Of a DNA stretch of 64,000 nucleotides, positions 1-9,156 are shown piece after piece. The stretch lies in the NCBI RefSeq assembly GCF_030913635.1, contig NZ_CP133188.1, forward strand, positions 3,224,001 through 3,288,000, written 5' to 3'. Made by a program: the position numbers and the translations under genes. Source of the DNA: Sedimentibacter sp. MB35-C1. GTDB lineage: Bacteria > Bacillota > Clostridia > Tissierellales > Sedimentibacteraceae. Each line of letters opens with the position of its first letter. Within the stretch, counting starts at the first letter, position 1. The notes below the pieces were generated by a model that saw only the letters and a list, made by a program, of their open reading frames with translations, was not told the origin of the DNA and searched no databases.

Positions 1-1678
1 TGATGAGCTTATCGGCTTTCAGTGAAAGCACCGATGTAAAAAGTGATACGGCATAGTTGGGGTCAAGCTTTGAGGAAAAGTCTTTTGCGGATTTTCCTGC
101 ATTTTCTACGATGGTCTGGTGGAGGATATACGGCTTATACGCATATTCCGCCCAGACGCTCTCCTCGCCCATCAGGAGCTTTGTGAAGAAATCTATTGCA
201 TATTCCGAGGGTGCTCCCACACAGCCGTCTATCCAGCTTTGCCATTTGCTCACCTGCAAATAACCGCCGGTGGAATAGATGTCGATTAGTCCCGACATCT
301 TATCGTTGCCGGAAAGGGCGTCCGCGCCGTCATACCAGCCGTCCCGGCTCGCCCAGTAAGCGACCAGCGCGCCGCGGGCGTATCCGGCGCTCGCGGAGTC
401 GGAGGCAGGATATATGCCGTCGTAAAGCTCATATTGACGGGCACTGTGATCGCCTGTGCCGCCGAAATATTTTTCGAGAAATACCGCCGTCGCTTCGTCC
501 AGCCAATTGAGGCGTTTATACTGGGTCGTAACATAGCACTCCTGCACAAAGTGCATAAGCTCATGTGCGAATATGCTCGTGACCGAATCGAGGTTGAAAT
601 TCGTAAACAGCAGGCGGCTGAAATTCATGTAACCGCTGTCAATGCCCCACCAGCTTGAAACATATTGCGCGTAGGTGGGTGTGGCGGCGTCGGCGCTTTT
701 TAGCGTTGTTACATGGATATCCATAGGCCATTCGGTGCGCCTCGACATATCGAAGCCGAACTCCCCGTATTTCGCATAGACCTGCTCCATACGCGAGAGC
801 AGCGCCTCTACGTCGCCCGGCTCCACCGTGGTTGCCATAAACCGCGAGCGGTCAAAAATGAGATTGAAGCGTTGGCTTTGCGAGGCGCTTACGAGCTTGA
901 CCTTGAACTGGATGTCAAAGCGCATTTTGTCGCTGTAGGTCGGGGAAACGAAGCCCTTGCCCTTCAAGTAGACGTTGCCGGACAGCTCGCCGTAGCCTGA
1001 GGGGGTTATCTTTGCGGTCAGCTCTCCGTCCTGCTCCGAGGCCACGATATGGTCGTAAACCATGACCTTCTCGCCCGTCTCGTCCTGCATGGAAAAACCG
1101 ATATCGAGATACAAACGCTCATTTTCCGCAAGGGTCAGATCATCCGGCATTGGCGCGGACAGCGTCACTTCGCCCTCGGGTATGTCCGCAAACGCCAGCT
1201 CATAACCGACGGAGACAGCCCCCTCATCTAAGTCGATAGGGGCGGTTTTGGCATTTTCAAGCGTCGCCCCGCCGTATGCGCCGCCGAAATACACGCTCAT
1301 TCCAGAAAGCTCCGCCACGCCGTTTTCGACGCGGATGTTGCCAAGTTTTTGCGGTCTGTCCTTCACCATAAACCCCGGCCAGCCGTAGAGCGCCACCGCC
1401 GCGATCTGTATGACAAGCAATACGGAAAGCCCGATGCACAATGTATTGCGCCCGCCGTTTCTTTTCGGTGCTGCGGCACTTTTTCTTTTTGGCGCCGCAA
1501 CGGGCGGAGTATATTCTTGAGGCTGCACCTCGGTTTTAGTCTGCGTCTGCGGCACAGGTTTCGGCTGTGCTGCGGGGACAGGATTCGCGGGCGCGTCAAG
1601 CACCGCTGCGCCGCATTTGGCGCAGAAGCGAGCGGCGGTATGAAGTTCATTGCCGCAATTCGTACAATATTTCCCCAT
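1..1678 (-). CDS. Zinc-ribbon membrane protein with gluzincin-type metallopeptidase domain (3' end cut by window)
   Basis: An open frame runs from ATG at 1678 to the left edge with no stop, so the C-terminus is missing (559 codons seen). The N-terminus is a zinc ribbon with two CxxC pairs (C5/C8 and C19/C22), followed by a Pro/Lys/Ala-rich linker and one hydrophobic segment around residues 80-97. The outer part contains HELMH near 560 followed after about 20 residues by WLDEAT, the HExxH...E arrangement of gluzincin zinc proteases. This suggests a membrane-anchored protease facing outward, with the zinc ribbon inside. An AGGTG site precedes the ATG. The gene starts 12 bp after the stop of its upstream neighbour, so they are probably co-transcribed. 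Substrate is unknown; the protease call rests on the motif and spacing only. Confidence 0.75.
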   Translation of the reverse strand, partial: MGKYCTNCGNELHTAARFCAKCGAAVLDAPANPVPAAQPKPVPQTQTKTEVQPQEYTPPVAAPKRKSAAAPKRNGGRNTLCIGLSVLLVIQIAAVALYGWPGFMVKDRPQKLGNIRVENGVAELSGMSVYFGGAYGGATLENAKTAPIDLDEGAVSVGYELAFADIPEGEVTLSAPMPDDLTLAENERLYLDIGFSMQDETGEKVMVYDHIVASEQDGELTAKITPSGYGELSGNVYLKGKGFVSPTYSDKMRFDIQFKVKLVSASQSQRFNLIFDRSRFMATTVEPGDVEALLSRMEQVYAKYGEFGFDMSRRTEWPMDIHVTTLKSADAATPTYAQYVSSWWGIDSGYMNFSRLLFTNFNLDSVTSIFAHELMHFVQECYVTTQYKRLNWLDEATAVFLEKYFGGTGDHSARQYELYDGIYPASDSASAGYARGALVAYWASRDGWYDGADALSGNDKMSGLIDIYSTGGYLQVSKWQSWIDGCVGAPSEYAIDFFTKLLMGEESVWAEYAYKPYILHQTIVENAGKSAKDFSSKLDPNYAVSLFTSVLSLKADKLI

Positions 1679-1690
1679 ATCTGCACCTCC

Positions 1691-2395
1691 TTATGGCCGC
1701 ACCAGCGCAACAAGCGCCGGTGTCCCGTCGGGCGTATCCATCGTACCGACGGCGTATTGCTTCCCATTAAGCTCGTAGAACTGCGTCAGGTGTATGGTTC
1801 CCGCACCGGACGCCCACAGGCCGCCCTTTTCCCACTTGCCCAGAAATACGCTGTCTTCCATATCCGTTTCATCGAAGCTCTCTCCTTCGTTGGCCCAAAA
1901 AATCTGATACCAGTCGAGAGTGAGGCTCAGGCTCTCCGCCGTACCTGCAAGGGCGACATTGAGAAACTCCATAGCGCCCGCGTCGTATTCGTTATTGGGG
2001 TCGTAAATAATCAGCGCTTTCCAGCTCCCGGTCAGCGGGTCAATATTATCAATGATATTCGCATCGGATGGAACTCCGTCATAAACCACGTCCTCTGTGT
2101 ACCAGAGAAAGTCCTCCAAATCGGGGCGTTCCTCCGTGGATAAGCTCACGCCTGTTACCTCCGGCGCGGGAATACTGCCGCTTTCCGTGGCCGCAGGCGG
2201 GGTTTCTTTCTCCGATGCCGGTGTAACGAGCGCTGTTTGCTCCGTCCTCGGCGCAGGAGATTCCTTTACTGCTGCTGACCGCAGATTGGGCGGTATAGTG
2301 AGAATGCCTATCACAAGCATCAGCAGATTGGCCGCGATCAGTATTGCGGGCAAGATTTTATTGCCTCTGCCCGCAGATGGAATATTATCTCTCAT
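1691..2395 (-). CDS. Single-pass membrane protein of unknown function
   Basis: I chose the ATG at 2395 (protein begins MRDNIPSAG) because a GGAGGC site lies just upstream; the open frame extends further 5' without such a site. The 234-residue product has a hydrophobic segment at about residues 14-32 (ILIAANLLMLVIGIL), a Ser/Thr/Pro/Glu-rich linker to about residue 85, then a folded C-terminal domain rich in Trp, Tyr and Asp. The topology is that of an N-in protein with an extracellular domain. It lies between the large lipoprotein gene upstream and the zinc-ribbon protease gene downstream on the same strand. I do not recognise the domain. Confidence 0.7.
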   Translation of the reverse strand: MRDNIPSAGRGNKILPAILIAANLLMLVIGILTIPPNLRSAAVKESPAPRTEQTALVTPASEKETPPAATESGSIPAPEVTGVSLSTEERPDLEDFLWYTEDVVYDGVPSDANIIDNIDPLTGSWKALIIYDPNNEYDAGAMEFLNVALAGTAESLSLTLDWYQIFWANEGESFDETDMEDSVFLGKWEKGGLWASGAGTIHLTQFYELNGKQYAVGTMDTPDGTPALVALVRP

Positions 2396-2478
2396 GGATA
2401 TGCCTCCAGTTTGTTTGATCCGATTATTGTGCGCTGTTTTCTCATGTTGGCCGACATATCTTGTGCTTGGGGGAGTTT

Positions 2479-4470
2479 TTACCTCTGACAGGTAATCACG
2501 CCCCACTCTTTATCGTTATGATCCCGCATGGAGGCGGTAAAAGATGTTCCGTCAGCGGAGAATACAAATTTTGCTCCCGCAATATTTGCCTCGCCTGTCG
2601 ACCACCGCACAAAATAGCTGCCGTTGATGTAGGTGCTCTGGGTTTCATTATTTGAGCAGACGATTTTATAGTAAGAGCCGTCGCCAAAATCCTTTTCAAA
2701 TGTAACTACAGTTGTCACATCAATATCCTTACCTGTTTCCGTAACATTCATGACCCCTGTATATGTTCCGGAATAGTCCACCTTATTGGTTTTTGTATTT
2801 AAAATGACCTCCATTTCGGTTTTTACAAAGGGTTTGAGCTTGGCACTCAAGGCAACCTTACCCTCTTCCAAGTCCTTTTCTGTTTTATAGAATTCCACCT
2901 TCATAGGGAATCTCGCCGTTTCATGGGCACCCAGAGTGAACTTCATCTGTCCGTTTGCTTCGTCGTCAAGGCGGATGGTCCACTCTTTTGCTGTGGTTTT
3001 ATCGGAAAGCGGGGCCAGTTTGACATATGCGTTGGCCCATTTTGCCTTCTCAGTGTCATAATCCTCCCTGAAGTTCAAGGTGTATACCCTATTTAGCAGT
3101 GCGGCAAGCTCTTTATACTCCTTTTCTCGCTGAGTTAGGGCATCAAAATACATATCCCGGCTCAGAGACTGGAACATAACCTGAAGGTAATCATAGATCT
3201 CAGCTTTGTAATTGCTTGATATTTTTTTGCGGTCGCTCTCCGACGGCCACGGATACTTGGACAGCTTGCCGTTCTTTTCATATGCGTCTATCCATGAATC
3301 CCAGTCGCTTGCTGCGACCTCCCAGTATTTGTTTACATAGTTGTCAATCTCGCTCTGCATTTTGTCGAGAGCTGTCTGCGGGGCGGATTTGTTTTCTTCG
3401 TATATCTTCTTGAATAAATCGTACCAATCCTTGACACGGCGCTTGTTTTCGGGTCTTGCGTAATAGGCGTCGTACATATTCTTTGTGCTTTCATACTTGG
3501 TGTCGATGGCAAAATTCATCACATCGGTAAGCGCGATGTCGATTACTCCAACGCCCACATAGGCCACCTGAAATGAATCCAACAGATATTTTTGTGACGA
3601 TGCCAAATTCAGCCCCAGATTCAACACGGTTTTCATTCCGCTGATCGACGTTTCTTTGCTTGTCAGCCCGTTGCTGTATGCGTCATACGCGAACTGGGTG
3701 CAGGAGGTCGCGATGCCCAAAACCGTCAACGCGTTGCCGAACTGTTCGGTGATCATATCGTCGTATGCGCCTCCAAGCGATACGAGAGTGGGGATATTTG
3801 TTTCATCGAACATCGGCAGTGAGCTGTTTGCATTTAAAAACGCTGATATAACATCCTCTTGCCACGACACGCCCTGCTCGGCGTAGGTTTTGAGCAGCAG
3901 CTCCGCTTGCTTTGTCGTCATGTAAGCGGCGTAGACGTTGACATCGGAAATGTATTCGCTGCGCTTTCCTGCGTTCGTGACCTTAAACACGCTATAGGTG
4001 GAGAGGTGGTCAGTGAGAATATGCACCTTGTTGGCTTCAGCGTCCACCGTATAAAGGACATCCTCCCACTGACCGCTCTGTTCGTTGAGATACTTACCGC
4101 AGACCGACAACAGCTCCTCATCGGCACCAAGCCCCGCATCGTCATAGGGTATGGTCAGCTCGACAGTGCCCTCCGGTTGTCCGGAGGACAGCTTGAAATC
4201 GTAGGCGTAGATTTCAACATCGCTGTCTATTGACGCGGGCGATACCTTTTGTATGGTGAGTTCCTCGCCAGCCTCCAGCAGACAGCCAAAGTCTATCGCC
4301 GCACCGTCCTCTGAGGTCAATGCCGTCTGTCCGTCCTCCACCGTAAAAGTTTCGGCTTTTTGTGTGCCAGGAGTCTTAGACTGATTACCAAAGCCGCAGC
4401 CTGAAAGTCCCGCCATTAAGGACATCAGCATAGCGGCTGCAAGCAAAAGCGATAATATTTTTCGTTTCAT
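2479..4470 (-). CDS. Large lipoprotein of unknown function
   Basis: The 663-residue product starts with a basic n-region, a hydrophobic core and the lipobox LSGC (Cys at residue 25), so it should be lipid-anchored on the outer face of the membrane. Residues 40-170 look like a beta-rich domain. The middle (about 200-500) is helical and Lys/Glu/Tyr-rich with several weakly hydrophobic stretches around residues 245-325. The end is again beta-rich and Thr/Lys-rich. AAAGGAG precedes the ATG. It is first read in a run of minus-strand envelope genes after the two small lipoproteins. No enzymatic motif was seen. Confidence 0.75.
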   Translation of the reverse strand: MKRKILSLLLAAAMLMSLMAGLSGCGFGNQSKTPGTQKAETFTVEDGQTALTSEDGAAIDFGCLLEAGEELTIQKVSPASIDSDVEIYAYDFKLSSGQPEGTVELTIPYDDAGLGADEELLSVCGKYLNEQSGQWEDVLYTVDAEANKVHILTDHLSTYSVFKVTNAGKRSEYISDVNVYAAYMTTKQAELLLKTYAEQGVSWQEDVISAFLNANSSLPMFDETNIPTLVSLGGAYDDMITEQFGNALTVLGIATSCTQFAYDAYSNGLTSKETSISGMKTVLNLGLNLASSQKYLLDSFQVAYVGVGVIDIALTDVMNFAIDTKYESTKNMYDAYYARPENKRRVKDWYDLFKKIYEENKSAPQTALDKMQSEIDNYVNKYWEVAASDWDSWIDAYEKNGKLSKYPWPSESDRKKISSNYKAEIYDYLQVMFQSLSRDMYFDALTQREKEYKELAALLNRVYTLNFREDYDTEKAKWANAYVKLAPLSDKTTAKEWTIRLDDEANGQMKFTLGAHETARFPMKVEFYKTEKDLEEGKVALSAKLKPFVKTEMEVILNTKTNKVDYSGTYTGVMNVTETGKDIDVTTVVTFEKDFGDGSYYKIVCSNNETQSTYINGSYFVRWSTGEANIAGAKFVFSADGTSFTASMRDHNDKEWGVITCQR

Positions 4471-4494
4471 TGCGCAAAGCTCCTTTCTGTCGGC

Positions 4495-5085
4495 TTACTC
4501 AACCGCAAATCTGAACCTCAAATCCGGCGCGACGTTGACAAAGCCCGAGTAATAGTGCATGGTGACCTCGCTTTTGTCGGTCTGCCGCTGATAGACCATC
4601 CAGCCGCCGGTGGATTCGCCGGGGGCAAGCTCTATGTCTTTCATATACCGCTCGTTCCTGTCAGCCACATCCGACATCACCTTTGAATTTTCCTCCGAGG
4701 TCATATCGCTGTCGTCCCCGGTGGGCCCTTCCTCGTAGATGATGTAGAGATCCTTCTTGTTTGGGGAGTCTATCGGCGCATCGGAAACATTTTTGAAAGT
4801 AAACCAGACCTTCACATATTCAAATCCGTCCTTCGGCCTTGAAAGCATACCTGTATAATCGAAAGGCTCCACCCCGTCAATAGTGATGGAAATTCCGTTT
4901 GCCTCGGCTGCTTCTCCGATACCGTAATACCTGTTTTCATCCGCTTCCACTTTACTGGAGGGAGGATTTACCGATTCGGCGGGCGTGGAGCTTTCTGAGG
5001 GTGATTTACCGCCGTTCTTTTCACCGCAAGCGGCGAAGGTGAGCATAAGTACCAATGATAAAAATATAATTAATGTCTTTTTCAT
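4495..5085 (-). CDS. DUF4352-like lipoprotein (Ig-like fold)
   Basis: This 196-residue product has a short signal peptide ending in the lipobox FAAC (Cys at residue 20), then a Ser/Pro/Glu-rich linker and a compact beta domain. The pattern of a hydrophobic strand, the segment GFEYVKVWFTFKN, and a closing strand after LAPGEST resembles DUF4352/telokin-like Ig-fold lipoproteins common in Firmicutes. These are thought to act as small binding modules on the outer membrane face. An AGGAGGTAATC site precedes the ATG. It follows another small lipoprotein gene by 45 bp. The DUF assignment is by pattern and not verified. Confidence 0.72.
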   Translation of the reverse strand: MKKTLIIFLSLVLMLTFAACGEKNGGKSPSESSTPAESVNPPSSKVEADENRYYGIGEAAEANGISITIDGVEPFDYTGMLSRPKDGFEYVKVWFTFKNVSDAPIDSPNKKDLYIIYEEGPTGDDSDMTSEENSKVMSDVADRNERYMKDIELAPGESTGGWMVYQRQTDKSEVTMHYYSGFVNVAPDLRFRFAVE

Positions 5086-5129
5086 AAGATTACCTCCTAA
5101 AATTCTTGTTATAGCAAGCCAACTTCCAG

Positions 5130-5621
5130 TCAGTCGATCTTGTATCCTTCATACCGGGGTCCATCTTTTGTTTCGTCTTTAAATGATATAGTCGTTTCAC
5201 CGTTTACCTTTGTACTCCCATCCTCAAGGATAAAAGTATATTTTGAATCTATTGTGATTTCACTGTCTTCATGGGGAATCTTTTGAACATATGAAGCTAT
5301 TCCCGAAGCCGGATCATAGGATAATTCAAAAGGTTCTTCACCTTTAGCATCGCTGGATGCCACCAATTTATTTTCGTTCTTTGTAAACACGACAGTGTGC
5401 TGCTGTTCTTTGCCGTCATAATAGGTGTTCATAGAATAAGTCCCGGCGACATCGTCAAGGGAAAGCCCGGCCTTTCCCTTTTCCCCTTCGCCGGAAGGGG
5501 CATTGCTTGCTTCAGTCGGAGCAGAACCTTGTGCTTGCGATCCTCCTTCTCTTTTCTCACCGCAGGCGGCGAGAGTGAAAATCATTATAAACATCAGAAA
5601 TAAAACCATAAGCTTTTTCAT
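5130..5621 (-). CDS. Small lipoprotein of unknown function
   Basis: The 163-residue product has a signal peptide with lipobox LAAC (Cys at residue 20) followed by a Gln/Gly/Ser/Ala linker. A beta-rich domain follows with the pattern LDDVAGTYSMNTYYDGK, alternating charged strands, and a final strand rich in Thr and Lys. This is the look of lipocalin-like or DUF-type small lipoproteins that begin with a G-T/W-Y strand, but I cannot name the family. GGAGG lies just upstream of the ATG. It sits 13 bp after the stop of the large secreted protein and 44 bp before the next lipoprotein, so co-transcription is likely. Confidence 0.7.
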   Translation of the reverse strand: MKKLMVLFLMFIMIFTLAACGEKREGGSQAQGSAPTEASNAPSGEGEKGKAGLSLDDVAGTYSMNTYYDGKEQQHTVVFTKNENKLVASSDAKGEEPFELSYDPASGIASYVQKIPHEDSEITIDSKYTFILEDGSTKVNGETTISFKDETKDGPRYEGYKID

Positions 5622-5634
5622 GATACTACCTCCA

Positions 5635-7518
5635 TCATTTGTTCTCTCCGTTCAGGTTATCCCCAATGGTTCCTGTGACGTTTTTTTCAAAGCCGACTTC
5701 GCCAAGCTTCCCGGCGGTTTCTGCCACCTTCTTTATCGTGCTGTCTTTGCCAAGCATCTCGCCGTAGGTACCGCCGACGGCATCGCCGTAGGCATCACCG
5801 ACTGCGCCACTGGCTGCGTTAAAGGTCCCCTTCACTGTGCCCTTTACCAATGCGTCGGTCAAATCCCCGCCGTCATTGACAGCCTCCGCAACCTCGCCCG
5901 CAACTGTACCGCCAAAGGCTGTAGCCGCCTTGCCGATACCCGCATCCATAACGGTGGTTGCGGCTTCGGTGCCGCCCTTAATTACACCCTCTGTAAAGGA
6001 GCCCCAGCTTGCGCCCTTTTCCGCCATGGTTGAAACGGTGTTTTTGATTCCCTTATAGGTGGCGGACACAGTCTTTCCGCCTGGAACTACCGCTTCGCCT
6101 GCCGCCATCGTGTAATCGGCAATATCCACGGTAGCTTCGAGAATATCGACAGCTGTGTCTCGCTGCTGGGCATAATCGTTCATCTTCTGACGATACTCCT
6201 CGTCTCTTTCCATGCGTCGTTTAAGCTCATCTATAACCTGCTTTTCGCTGGCGCCGCTCATGCCAAGGTCGGTGGCAACGCGCTCAACCTTCTCCTTGCG
6301 GCTTCGCTCTTGCCGCTCACGCTGCAAGTCCTTCTCAAGCTGACGGCTCTCATCACTACGCTCTTGGTTGCGCTGAGAATCCTCGCTGACATTTTGCCTG
6401 AACTGCGCTTCGTCCTGCCGGATAGTGCCGGCATTGTCCGCGCGGTGCTCCATCTGTTCGGAAAGCTCCTCGGGGGTATAGGTCGCGCCGCTGACAGGGT
6501 CGGTATAGGTGCCGTCGCCGTTTTTGACAAAGGTGCGCCTCTGACCGTTTACCGGGTCGGTGGCTTCGATGTCGCCGTCGCCGTCAAAGCGCAGCCATCG
6601 GCTCAGACCGCTGCCCGCAGGCGCGGGAGCGGGTGCGCCGACTGTCCCCACAGGCACAGTCGGGATGAAGCCGCCCGTATTCCCAAACAGGATGGACAGC
6701 AAAATCGCAAGAGTGCTGATGGTAATGGTGGCCACCGGGCCGGCGGGGTCGGAATTTCCACTGCCACCAGATGTTTTCCGCCAGCCCCAGCCTCCGCCTT
6801 CTGGTTTGTAAAATTCCCACTCTCCCTTAGCTCCTGCGTTTTGTGTAGAGTCGGTATCTTCTATTGGATATGGGTCGGAAAATCCAACTGTCTCCATATC
6901 AAAAGTCCATTCGTCGTCGTATGAAAGTTCATTTGTTGTGCTCCCCCCCTCCACATCGTGAATTGTATCGGTTCGGGTACAATGAAATTGTAGCTTGAAA
7001 AAAATATGGTGCTCCAAGTTATCATCGCCATAGCTTATTGTCTCAAAAGAACCCCCGTAAGGAGTAATACTGAACCTGCTGACATCGGTATAGCTTTCCG
7101 AGACTGATGGTTTCAGGATGGTATATACAATCTCATCCGGTACCGAAAACTCTCCCACAATCCACCTGCTGTCAGTTGCGCCGAATTTGCGTTCCATTTC
7201 CTTATCCATTTTGTAATAAGCGGTTCCTTCAACTCGGAATGCCGTTATGGAATGATCATCACCCCAACCACGCATATTAGATACAGTCTTGGCAGGATAT
7301 TCAAAATAAAACCGCCCGTCTTCGTGAGATTCTATGGTGATCTTTTCCGGTTCCAATTCACCGGAATCACCGAACAATTGTTTTGTTATTGTCATAGTTT
7401 CCGGCAATGCGATAGGCTCTTCGATTATTTCTTCTGCCATGGCTGTTATGGGGAAAAGCAGCACACAACAAAGCGCCACGAATAAAATTGCGGAGAGTTT
7501 TTTCCCTATCTTTTTCAT
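5635..7518 (-). CDS. Secreted/membrane protein with coiled coil and Gly/Ala-rich C-terminus
   Basis: The ATG at 7518 is chosen because it has a GGAGGTGG site and overlaps the upstream stop by 4 bp (ATGA), which couples the two genes. The 627-residue product has a cleavable signal peptide (AxA near residue 30). A beta-rich region of about 250 residues follows, then a hydrophobic segment around residues 265-285 (VATITISTLAILLSILFG). After a Pro/Ala/Gly linker there is a strongly charged helical stretch rich in Arg, Glu and Gln (about 360-470), which should form a coiled coil. The last 150 residues are Gly/Ala/Thr-rich amphipathic repeats of the type seen in proteins that insert into or cross membranes. 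Function unknown. Confidence 0.72.
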   Translation of the reverse strand: MKKIGKKLSAILFVALCCVLLFPITAMAEEIIEEPIALPETMTITKQLFGDSGELEPEKITIESHEDGRFYFEYPAKTVSNMRGWGDDHSITAFRVEGTAYYKMDKEMERKFGATDSRWIVGEFSVPDEIVYTILKPSVSESYTDVSRFSITPYGGSFETISYGDDNLEHHIFFKLQFHCTRTDTIHDVEGGSTTNELSYDDEWTFDMETVGFSDPYPIEDTDSTQNAGAKGEWEFYKPEGGGWGWRKTSGGSGNSDPAGPVATITISTLAILLSILFGNTGGFIPTVPVGTVGAPAPAPAGSGLSRWLRFDGDGDIEATDPVNGQRRTFVKNGDGTYTDPVSGATYTPEELSEQMEHRADNAGTIRQDEAQFRQNVSEDSQRNQERSDESRQLEKDLQRERQERSRKEKVERVATDLGMSGASEKQVIDELKRRMERDEEYRQKMNDYAQQRDTAVDILEATVDIADYTMAAGEAVVPGGKTVSATYKGIKNTVSTMAEKGASWGSFTEGVIKGGTEAATTVMDAGIGKAATAFGGTVAGEVAEAVNDGGDLTDALVKGTVKGTFNAASGAVGDAYGDAVGGTYGEMLGKDSTIKKVAETAGKLGEVGFEKNVTGTIGDNLNGENK

Positions 7519-8462
7519 GCCGCAGCCACCTCCTTTTTGCCTTTTGAGACAATGACGAATATCAAAGCGGCAATCAACAGCAGCACACCGAGCCACCCGC
7601 ACCACCGCAATCTAACCGCCGACAGCGCCACGCCGAGGGCAAAGCCCAGCGTCATGCCGCTTATGCAGCGCGTGACCTCTATGTAGGACGGCGTTCTGCC
7701 CTTGGAAAGGCTGTTTGCAGCCGAAAAAGCAAGCCCCCATAAAAACCCGCCCTGTCTGCCAAGGTTTTGCAGCAGCATTACAAAGGCGATAATGCCCACC
7801 ATGCTGTTTTGCAGCGATTGATTGCTGTTCATAAAGGCATACAGCAGCAAAGAAGAGCCTACTCCGCCCAAAAGCGGGGCAACAGCGGTTATGCTCTTAA
7901 CTGCAATCCCGCTGAAAAAGCCCTTGATACCGCCGCCTATCCCCGAAAACGGCGCTTTTTTCTGCAACAGCGGCACAATGGCGGCGTTCAGAAAAGCGGC
8001 GACCGCCACCTTGCCTAAAATTCCGCCAACAGCGCCGAATACGCCACCGAACATTCCTCCCTGTGCGAAGGTAAGGAAACTAAGAATGCGTACCGGAAGC
8101 GGATTGATTCCGAAAGAACCCAGCAGCGCAAGCACCAGCCAGACAAGCCCCAACAAGGCAGTAGGGAGCATCTGTTTGGGATTTTTCAGCACCGTCAACG
8201 ACTGGCGGATATATGTGATGATGAATTTTCCCGCACCCATCGGACTGTGCTGTGGAGCATTATCCGAAGCCCGGTTTATCGGCGGATTCTTCTTTGTACT
8301 GTTCATTGTTTTCGGAATTTCTTGCTCGGATTTTGCGGCCTCCGGTGTCCCCGTACTTATTTGTGCAGATTCATTGCTTTGAAAAGCATTGGCTCCGCAC
8401 TTTGCACAGAATTTCGCACCCTCATTCAGAGCCGTGCCGCAGCTTGTGCAGAATTTACCCAT
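7515..8462 (-). CDS. Zinc-ribbon multi-pass membrane protein
   Basis: The ATG at 8462 (MGKFCTSCG) has AAGGAG upstream and begins directly at a zinc ribbon with two CxxC pairs. The 315-residue product then has a polar linker and about six hydrophobic segments in the second half, ending with a lysine-rich tail. Its stop overlaps the start of the next gene by 4 bp. The zinc ribbon resembles the one on the partial protease at the left edge, so both may share a cytoplasmic partner. A membrane scaffold or transport role is possible, but no family is recognised beyond the zinc ribbon. Confidence 0.75.
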   Translation of the reverse strand: MGKFCTSCGTALNEGAKFCAKCGANAFQSNESAQISTGTPEAAKSEQEIPKTMNSTKKNPPINRASDNAPQHSPMGAGKFIITYIRQSLTVLKNPKQMLPTALLGLVWLVLALLGSFGINPLPVRILSFLTFAQGGMFGGVFGAVGGILGKVAVAAFLNAAIVPLLQKKAPFSGIGGGIKGFFSGIAVKSITAVAPLLGGVGSSLLLYAFMNSNQSLQNSMVGIIAFVMLLQNLGRQGGFLWGLAFSAANSLSKGRTPSYIEVTRCISGMTLGFALGVALSAVRLRWCGWLGVLLLIAALIFVIVSKGKKEVAAA

Positions 8463-8504
8463 AATACTCACTCCTTCTTTCATTAATCACTCGCTTTTGC
8501 TGCG

Positions 8505-9014
8505 TTACCATCCGGTGATGTCTGCCGTTACGCCGGTTTCACGAAGCAGCTTTTGTGCGGCATCCAGTACCGCCTGCTTTTGAGTCATTCCGTGCAGCAA
8601 CTCTACCCGCATGGTCTGGGCCGCGTCGCCAAATGTCAGGTACATCCGTTCCTGATCAATATGGGCGGTGTGCAGCCGCACGCCATGTACCCCATCGAGA
8701 CCCCACCGGTAAATTTCACTGCCGATGAGGATACCAAAGGTAGATACTACAGTTTCCTCAGTGTCTTTTTTCATTTGGCGGCCTGGCATGGAGATGAGAG
8801 CAGATGGCACCGCAAGGATGCGATTATCCCAAATGAGTGTTGCGTCATAGAGCAGACGGCTCTGCCTCACCAATAACAGGAGAGAGATAAGGCTGATAGC
8901 TCCAAAGGCGAAAACCACTTCTAACATAGAAGTTACACCGAGCCACACCGCCAAACAAATACTGGCTGCGAACAATAAGGCATATCCATTGCGTCGTTTG
9001 CGGATTAATTTCAT
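8505..9014 (-). CDS. Small membrane protein with a C-terminal beta-rich domain
   Basis: The ATG at 9014 (MKLIRKRRNGY) is chosen over the longer open frame because GAGGAGG lies about 10 bp upstream. The 169-residue product has two adjacent hydrophobic segments (about residues 12-48), then a cytoplasmic domain of about 115 residues. That arrangement of a hairpin plus a PH-like beta domain resembles YcxB/YdbT-type proteins, but the match is by shape only. It is the first gene of the minus-strand run 1-9.0 kb. A terminator belonging to the preceding operon lies just upstream of it. Confidence 0.65.
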   Translation of the reverse strand: MKLIRKRRNGYALLFAASICLAVWLGVTSMLEVVFAFGAISLISLLLLVRQSRLLYDATLIWDNRILAVPSALISMPGRQMKKDTEETVVSTFGILIGSEIYRWGLDGVHGVRLHTAHIDQERMYLTFGDAAQTMRVELLHGMTQKQAVLDAAQKLLRETGVTADITGW

Positions 9015-9092
9015 TTGCACTATACCTCCTCTATCATAAATTTTAGGGAAGGATGCCTCAAAAAGCATCGTTCGAAAGGATGAATTTGCAGA

Positions 9093-9123
9093 AAAAAGCC
9101 CCTCATACTTTAGTATGAGAGGC
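9093..9123 (-). terminator. Rho-independent terminator after the LuxR-type regulator
   Basis: On the minus strand a stem CTCATAC/GTATGAG with a 4-base loop, extended by flanking GGCC/GGGGC bases, is followed by a run of six T. It lies 34 bp after the regulator stop and separates that operon from the envelope gene run. Confidence 0.85.
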
Positions 9124-9156
9124 CAGTTAAACCCTATATTTATGTGATTTTATGTA

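Noticed and set aside
1349-2143. Plus-strand frame of 264 codons
   Set aside because: It is antisense to two minus-strand genes with good starts and coding logic, and its Arg/His/Cys-rich product looks like a G+C-rich shadow frame.
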